Shown here: positions 9,001 to 13,205 of the stretch, in pieces
How the letters are laid out: each line of letters opens with the position of its first letter
How positions within the stretch are numbered: the first letter of the stretch is position 1
Origin: Isotricha intestinalis
Taxonomy: Eukaryota > Ciliophora > Litostomatea > Vestibuliferida > Isotrichidae
Length of the DNA: 13,205 bases
Direction: 5' to 3'
Assembly (NCBI GenBank): GCA_023807065.1
Contig: JAJJLU010004417.1
Span: 1 to 13,205, forward strand
The notes under the pieces: model-generated
Database searches by the model: none
What the model was told of the DNA's origin: nothing
Seen by the model: the letters and a program-made list of their open reading frames with translations, nothing else
Translations under genes and position numbers: made by a program

Positions 9001-9533
9001 AGCAATTAAAAGTAAAAAATAAATTAGATTATAATTTTAATCCAAGTTTCATTTTAACATCATTAATAAAAATATATGTAGCATTTAGAGAATATGAAGA
9101 ATTTATTGAATATGTTGTAACAGATCAAAGAAGTTATAAATATGATAATTTTTTGACAGCAATTCAAATAATAAAATCAAAATCAAAAGCAAAATTAGAT
9201 TATGAAACTTCAGAATATTTTGATAATTTTGTAAATAAACAATTAAAAGAAGCTGAACTTTTAGCAGAATCTAAAAAAATAAATTATGATGATTGTCCAG
9301 AAGAATTTTTAGATCCTATAACAGATGAAATTATGGAAGATCCTGTTATTCTTCCTTCTTCTAATATGACTTGTGATAGACAAACTATTGAAACTCAATT
9401 ACTTTCTAATCCTATTGATCCTTATACTAGAAGTTCATTAACTAAAGAAATGTTAATACCTAATAAGGAATTAAAAGAAAGAATTGATAAATATAAAAAG
9501 GAAAAAATGGCTTTAAAAGAAAAAAATAAATAA
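6099..9533 (+). CDS. UFD2: Ubiquitin conjugation factor E4 (UFD2/UBE4 family U-box ligase)
   Basis: Encodes 1144 aa, close to human UBE4B and longer than yeast Ufd2. Family role: a U-box E3/E4 enzyme that lengthens ubiquitin chains, working with the Cdc48/p97 segregase in protein degradation. Residues 1 to about 205 are disordered, with poly-Asn and long Glu/Lys runs. Within them DITKERMMNRW matches the short N-terminal E-x-I-R-x-R-L element of UBE4 proteins. The Ufd2 core follows, with SLFGPFLSM near 420 and the family hallmark NPHLRSQ at about 754. The C-terminal U-box runs from about 1066 to 1132 (PEEFLDPITDEIMEDPVILP, then DRQTIETQLL, NPIDPYTR, PNKELKERI). No intron is needed. The protein begins MG, but residues 3-7 fit the N-myristoylation pattern poorly. 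It pairs head to head with the kinase gene. Confidence 0.96.
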   Translation: MGQYNGKQSQEPNSNSNDNNNNNNKKSAEDITKERMMNRWANFSGSTSNNENNNNNYTNINNESNNQIKNIKEEKKENNDDRPKLSFLPFKTAETTSLKTKDEINDNNNKEGQKYKFIKLNEEPEKKEINLIQFDEPEEKKENESNKFKLSELTLIKNPNENKEEEKKEEKKDEKKIIPNTTNNDNNKEEKKEEKKKEIDFENVVVEKVFQITLNSENKKNYIFLEMYCAQILSFGKPNVFRLENLDDIILSVINDTSYKKDIINYLLKSYHRAFEMIEIRFKKDLGPKFSEVRRVIATYLGQIITSPDNFSINLNRNEVKKNLNDYFSNTEEEELFFLLGDFINNCGNDKNSLSSVFDYLFEIIHTQNVDNQTFFKHNNIRKNIRLLILIFEKYPSVKSVFLENKQFNPKNINGKTLMGVSLFGPFLSMIPWESTVEQIKSSFNRNLVNDNDPNIKSYSSKLNSLIDDISKLFQFLIEDNEKLTFEFLYNIVNLNVEWIKMQPNILISSTNGFLMNLFLVLIKLFFNECVKEIKDFNFKNSNFIIDIVKLIDYKFIYNDDCIHFSKFDLIDSDKSKEFREEKKNESKEINYSKITKMFFLIHCVYNYFIQHLNKAYLNTIQRLETSYKSFGLNNEQTKELFITKKCLDIYLRNDKFTESILLFNRITNLFLMSLNIPNFNNIKEFKIDIYNILEGKSNITLSSMPEMLISNEIESCTLIRQFSAHLFFQNLDLLNDIIYFALIYSSRLDLIHNPHLRSQIFDILLYTFLLNDYEKRENHIQSAHNRLLKDQFVKKNMIACVMRVFVDAERLGTSNQYYERFAVRNKVLTLINNVFKSHQDIFKEQIVSYSNEHSEDATKMLNMLMSDVTFLIDEVIQKLTDIKLYQDKKDDKENWDKLDEETKQLEENKFNENDRLLKPSSGLLNSSLDFLVIICNCLQKYFMNLKLAEKLAYLVNYCLDEFTSKSKQLKVKNKLDYNFNPSFILTSLIKIYVAFREYEEFIEYVVTDQRSYKYDNFLTAIQIIKSKSKAKLDYETSEYFDNFVNKQLKEAELLAESKKINYDDCPEEFLDPITDEIMEDPVILPSSNMTCDRQTIETQLLSNPIDPYTRSSLTKEMLIPNKELKERIDKYKKEKMALKEKNK
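6151..6172 (+). repeat. (ATA)n trinucleotide repeat coding for poly-Asn
   Basis: About seven ATA/AAT units near the start of the UBE4 gene encode an Asn run at residues 19-24. It is a typical replication-slippage tract that could vary in length between alleles. It lies in the disordered N-terminus, so length changes should be tolerated. Confidence 0.85.
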
Positions 9534-9653
9534 TAATATTTTTATTGATATTTAGAAAAGATGATATATTATTAAAAATTATTAATTTTTGATTGGTTTA
9601 TTATTTTATTCGATTAAAAATTTATTTTTTAATTTTTTAAAAAAATATAAAAA

Positions 9654-10547
9654 ATGGAATTAAACTCAATATTATTTCCATCTCCAAAATTTAATTTTGA
9701 AAGAGCTTTAGAATATGACGGTGAGTTAATATTCATTCCAAAACCAAATGAAAAAGAATCATATATACCATGTTTATTCTTAATAAACGCAGTAAAAAAA
9801 ATAAGTGAAAAATTCTTAATTTTCTTCCATGGAAACGCGGAAGATATATTTGGAGCAAGAGATATATGTGAAAAACTAAAAGAAAAATTACAGATGAATA
9901 TTATAATAGTAGAATATCCAACATATTCTATTTATAATTATGAAACAGATACAAATAAAATATTAGAAAATAGTTTAATTGTCTTTGATTTTATTGTTGA
10001 AAAATTAAATGCATATAAAGAAAATATATTTATTTTTGGAAGATCAATTGGAACTTCTCCAGCAATATATTTATCAAGTAAAAGAAAACCAGGAGCTTTA
10101 ATTTCTGTTTCAGGATTTACTTCTATTAAAGAAGCTGCTAGAAGTTTAGTTGGAAATATATTACAATTATTAGTTTGTGAAAGATTTACTTCTATTGAAT
10201 ATATTAAAGATGTTACTTGCCCTATTTTATTTATTCATGGACAAAAAGATAAATTAATCCCTTTTGAACATTCTTTAAAATTAAAAGATAATTGTAAATG
10301 TCCTTATGAAATTTTTTTACCTGAAAATATGACACATAATGAATTTAATTATGAAAAAGATTTATTAGAACCTATTAATGATTTTTTAAGTAAACATACT
10401 GGAATTAAAACTGATTTAGATAGTCATATTAATATTCCTAATGGTTTATTTGAAATGCCAATTATTATTAAAAATAACATTAAAAAAAATTGTGAACAAT
10501 CTGGAAATGCCTTTGTAGCTTGTTTTGGAAATAATAATAATGAATAA
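9654..10547 (+). CDS. ABHD17-like alpha/beta hydrolase, probable protein depalmitoylase
   Basis: Encodes 297 aa. It carries the complete alpha/beta-hydrolase signature: oxyanion-hole HGN (59-61), the VEYPTYS strand-turn near 86-92 (DYxGYG in animals), nucleophile S131 in GRSIG (129-133), a SGFTS segment (153-157), D199 in HGQKDKLIP and H228 in MTHNEF. This order and spacing match the ABHD17/ABHD13 group. ABHD17 enzymes remove palmitate from proteins such as Ras at membranes. Animal ABHD17 proteins have an N-terminal palmitoylated Cys cluster. That cluster is absent here, so membrane attachment, if any, must differ; the tail has two Cys (near 280 and 290). Other possible substrates are acyl esters. 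The gene lies 120 bp after UBE4 on the same strand and converges on the DHHC acyltransferase gene. Confidence 0.88.
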   Translation: MELNSILFPSPKFNFERALEYDGELIFIPKPNEKESYIPCLFLINAVKKISEKFLIFFHGNAEDIFGARDICEKLKEKLQMNIIIVEYPTYSIYNYETDTNKILENSLIVFDFIVEKLNAYKENIFIFGRSIGTSPAIYLSSKRKPGALISVSGFTSIKEAARSLVGNILQLLVCERFTSIEYIKDVTCPILFIHGQKDKLIPFEHSLKLKDNCKCPYEIFLPENMTHNEFNYEKDLLEPINDFLSKHTGIKTDLDSHINIPNGLFEMPIIIKNNIKKNCEQSGNAFVACFGNNNNE

Positions 10548-10651
10548 TTTTTATATCATCTTATATATTTATTGTTATCATATTAATAATAAATATAAAA
10601 AAATAAAATAAATATAAACATATATTATATTAAATCAAAAAAAACCAAAAT

Positions 10652-11901
10652 TTATTTACTTTCATTTTTCTCAGCCATTTCAATATTCTTAGAGCCAATA
10701 TCATTAATAATATTATTTCCTAAATTTTTTCTAATAACATTATTATTACTTTCATAAGCAGTAGAATTACTTCCATAATTACCTCCTTTTAATTTAGTAT
10801 TAGTATTAAAAGTAGAATCACTTTTTGTTTTTTCTAAACCTTTATTAGATTTAGTTAAATTTTCATTAAATTCATCACCCAATTCATTAACAGGCCAAGT
10901 TAATCCATCTCCTTTTGGATAACCTGATTCAGTGATTAAAGGAATAAACCAAAATAATTTATCAATTCCCATTACTTGTTCCCAATTTTCTCGAAAAGAA
11001 AGATTAAATTTATTTTTCTTTTCAAATTCAGGGTCTAAAGTTTCTATAGTTGTACAATTTTTAAAAATTAATTTTAAATGAAATTTAAAAAATTCAAAAT
11101 CCAAATAAGTTAAAGTTAATGTAATTCCATGATTTAAAATAATAAAAAAATGATAAAAAATAAAAGAAATTTTCCCTGTAAATCTATTATTATATAATTT
11201 CAAGATAGAATTATAAGTATAAGGAATATAAACAAAATCTAAATATAAAATAGATAAAAAGAAATAAAAAAGTAATTGAATGAAAAATTTTCTATTATAA
11301 AATCCAATACAATTATTAACCCAAGGACAATGATGATCCATATTTAAAACACAAGTATTACAAATTGAACAATGATGAGCTCTATCAGGTTTAAAAACTT
11401 GACAAAGTAAACAATATCTTTTTTTTTTATAATCTTGATCACCAATATAAAAACCCCAATATAATGGAATTGCTCCTGGATTTGTTCTTGAAGTTAAATA
11501 AAATGCACTTATTAATAAAATAAATAATATATGAAAGAAGATTAATCTTATTATTGGAAATGCTAATGACGATACTATTTATATAAAATATTATATTTTT
11601 TATTCTTACATTTTATATTGTTTATTTCTATTATAAATACATATGAAATGTATTGTTCTATTATTAAGAGAATTACTCCAAAAATTAATATATGACCATA
11701 ATAACTTTTTTTTTCCTTTTTAATTTGGTCTTTTATTTGTTCTTGTTGGTTTAATTTATCTTGTTGGGAATTTGAAGTTCTAGGTTGACTTAATAAATTT
11801 GATTGAAGTGGATTAGTTCTATTTGAGTTTTCATTTTTATGGGATATTATTTCTCTGTCATTATTTCCATTTGTATCCCTTTCTTCTACAAGATTATTCA
11901 T
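10652..11901 (-). CDS. DHHC-type protein S-acyltransferase (palmitoyltransferase), two exons
   Basis: Two exons (11901-11610 and 11574-10652) join in frame into a 404-aa protein. Family role: transfers palmitate from acyl-CoA to protein cysteines at endomembranes or the plasma membrane. Residues 1-66 are Asn/Gln/Ser-rich and disordered. Four membrane segments lie at about 69-92, 103-125, 194-216 and 233-257. Between the second and third is the zinc-binding cysteine-rich domain: C152-x2-C155, the RAHHCSIC block with H165 and C169, C172, the catalytic D177-H-H-C180 followed by PWVNNC, and C186. NPG (129-131) and TTIE (272-275) are the family's DPG-like and TTxE motifs; FRENWEQVMG (292-300) and KGDGLTWP follow. 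Reading only from the Met of the DHHC motif would lose two membrane segments and most zinc ligands. It is convergent with the ABHD17-like gene, 104 bp away. Confidence 0.92.
11575..11609 (-). other. 35-nt spliceosomal intron in the DHHC gene
   Basis: On the minus strand the segment begins GTAAGA and ends AATAG. Removing 35 nt joins codon K97 to L98 in phase 1 and bridges the frame change between the two coding blocks. A second AG (ATTAG) 12 nt further on would give a 47-nt intron, also in frame and dropping four residues; the nearer AG is preferred only because it comes first. Without splicing, a TAG at 11577-11575 ends the protein after one membrane segment. A donor at GTATTT upstream does not keep the frame. 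Confidence 0.8.
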
Positions 11902-12933
11902 TTTTTTTAATTAAATTCATTTAAAAAATAATTGTTTGAATTTTAAAAAAAGGAATTAAGATATTTATGATAGTAAATCATTATAGATACAAATATTATT
12001 TTACATTTTTTATCTTTTTTTTCATTATAATAGAGAAATATTAGTGTTTTTCTTTTTGAAAGATTTTTTTTAATTAAAAAAAAGAAATGAAAATGAAAAA
12101 TCAAAGAAACAAAAAGAAAAATAAAATATGAAAGAAAATTTAATGAAAATTATTCTAAAGCTTTAGAATAAGAGTAAATAAGAAGAAAAAACAATAAATC
12201 ATTTAATCAAATATTTATTTTAATTTTTTTTCTCAAAAAAGATAAAGAAAATGTGTGTAAAAAAATAAATTTAGATATTAAAATTTAAATTTTGTGGAAT
12301 ATTGATTTTGATTATTGGTAATTTTAAAATGTTCATTAAAGGTAGTAATTTAAAGATAAGTATTATACTTATTATGTTTGTTATAATAATTTAAATAAAT
12401 GTTTTATCATTATGAAATTGATATTTAATTATTTTTGTTAAATGTAAATGAAGTTTACCATATTTAATTAAACAAAGGAAATAAATTTGATATTGATAAA
12501 GAATGTAATTAAAAATTAATAGAAATTATTTGAACGGTAATATTCTTTATTATATATTAAAAATCGAGAAAATAAAAATTATGATTAACTATTCTTGTTT
12601 TAGATGATAAAAAAAATCCAAAATGATGATCCTTTAATTTAAAGAAAAAAGTTTTTACAGAAAAATATCTGGGATACTTTTTAATTAAAATATGTATTTT
12701 ATGTATAATTATTATATTTTTAAATTCAATTATTATTTAAATCTTTTTATTTTAAACTTATTAATTGACTTTTAAAATATCTAGAATCCATTATCTTAAG
12801 TGAAATATTTTGCTTTTATAATTCTTGAATTGAAAATAATTCAGTTTTTTTTTTTTTGATAATAAGTTTTATTTAAATCAATTTAAATTAGACAATTGAA
12901 AACTTAATTATATAAATTTAAAGCTTTCATTAA
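11902..12933. other. Gene-poor spacer upstream of the DHHC and cysteine-rich genes
   Basis: About 1 kb of very AT-rich DNA between two divergent gene starts. It contains a perfect 22-bp palindrome centred on AAGCTT (12150-12171) and a T13 run (12845-12857). One open stretch (12630-12740, 36 codons ending in a hydrophobic run) is preceded by an in-frame TGA TGA. I see no RNA gene, no transposase and no recognisable promoter box. Confidence 0.65.
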
Positions 12934-13205
12934 ATGAGTGTAACAAATAATATATCAAATGAAGAAACATCTGCTAGTTATAAATTGAATCAAAATGATA
13001 TTACAAGATGTCCTCATTGTAATTTAATTTGTTCACTTAAATTAAATTATAAAGAAAGAAATCCAATGATTGATTATGAATGTGAAAATGAACATAAAGG
13101 AAATATTTATTTAAAAGAATATATGAATATATTTAATAAATATAGTCTTTTAAAGGAAAAATGTAAAGATTGTGGAAAAAATAAAAAAGAAATAAAAGGA
13201 GATTT
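12934..13205 (+). CDS. Cysteine-rich (probable zinc-binding) multigene-family protein, 3' end beyond the window
   Basis: The frame opens at ATG 12934 and is uninterrupted for 90 codons to the window edge. Candidate metal ligands are spaced like a small zinc module: C26-P-H-C29, C33, C50-x3-H54, C77-x2-C80. Stretches such as IDYECENEHKG and SLLKEKCKDCGK look like a B-box/RING-type or zinc-ribbon fold, but I cannot name the family or its function. The start follows TTAA directly. It is supported by the paralogous copy at 1747, whose ATG and register agree. That copy shares 77 identical nucleotides with this gene (12978-13054), so the gene belongs to at least a two-member family here. Confidence 0.75.
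   Translation, partial: MSVTNNISNEETSASYKLNQNDITRCPHCNLICSLKLNYKERNPMIDYECENEHKGNIYLKEYMNIFNKYSLLKEKCKDCGKNKKEIKGD

Noticed and set aside
10652..11341. DHHC protein starting at the Met of the DHHC motif
   Set aside because: The same frame continues upstream with the remaining zinc-ligand Cys/His residues and a membrane segment, and joins by a GT-AG intron to an upstream exon with another membrane segment.
12150..12171. Perfect 22-bp palindrome as a terminator or binding site
   Set aside because: Short A/T palindromes are expected in DNA of this composition, and it is not next to a gene end.
1..13205. tRNA or rRNA genes, CRISPR arrays, bacterial ribosome-binding sites or operons
   Set aside because: No GC-richer structured blocks or regularly spaced repeats were seen; the gene content and intron are eukaryotic.

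Overview
The window is very AT-rich nuclear DNA from a microbial eukaryote. It carries eukaryote-only protein families: an E4/U-box ubiquitin ligase, a DHHC S-acyltransferase, an ABHD17-type hydrolase, a eukaryotic protein kinase and a centrin-type EF-hand protein. It also has one very short spliceosomal intron (35 or 47 nt). Every complete gene ends in TAA, Gln is written CAA, and no reading frame needs stop-codon reassignment. Asn/Lys-rich low-complexity tracts are common. A protist is clear. A litostome-like ciliate that keeps the standard code is one possibility, suggested only by composition, the tiny intron and the flavour of the kinase and hydrolase. I would not assign a lineage from this window alone.

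Layout. Positions 1-3733 form an almost perfect inverted repeat folded about the single base G1867. Each arm holds the same intact gene for a degenerate centrin-like EF-hand protein (247-810 on plus, 2924-3487 on minus). At the fold, each arm also holds the first 40 codons of a cysteine-rich gene that is cut off exactly at the axis. The arms are identical over about 1.69 kb and differ only at three small sites near the outer end. A 77-nt block ending at the axis is identical to the start of a second family member at the far right edge (12934 onward, running off the window).

3734-4490 is a spacer with broken coding-like fragments. 4492-11901 is a compact gene block with gaps of only 83-120 bp. 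A protein kinase (minus) and a UFD2/UBE4 ubiquitin ligase (plus) are head to head. An ABHD17-like hydrolase (plus) follows and converges on a DHHC palmitoyltransferase gene (minus, two exons). 11902-12933 is a roughly 1-kb gene-poor spacer, then the partial cysteine-rich gene.

How the genes relate. The kinase and UBE4 could share an 83-bp divergent promoter. The DHHC enzyme (adds S-acyl groups) and the ABHD17-like protein (predicted to remove them) are adjacent and convergent, so a protein-palmitoylation writer and a candidate eraser sit side by side. The feature most worth checking is the 3.7-kb palindrome. It is either a real inverted duplication broken inside a multigene family or an amplification/assembly fold-back; the sequence alone cannot decide, and both readings are set out in the findings.
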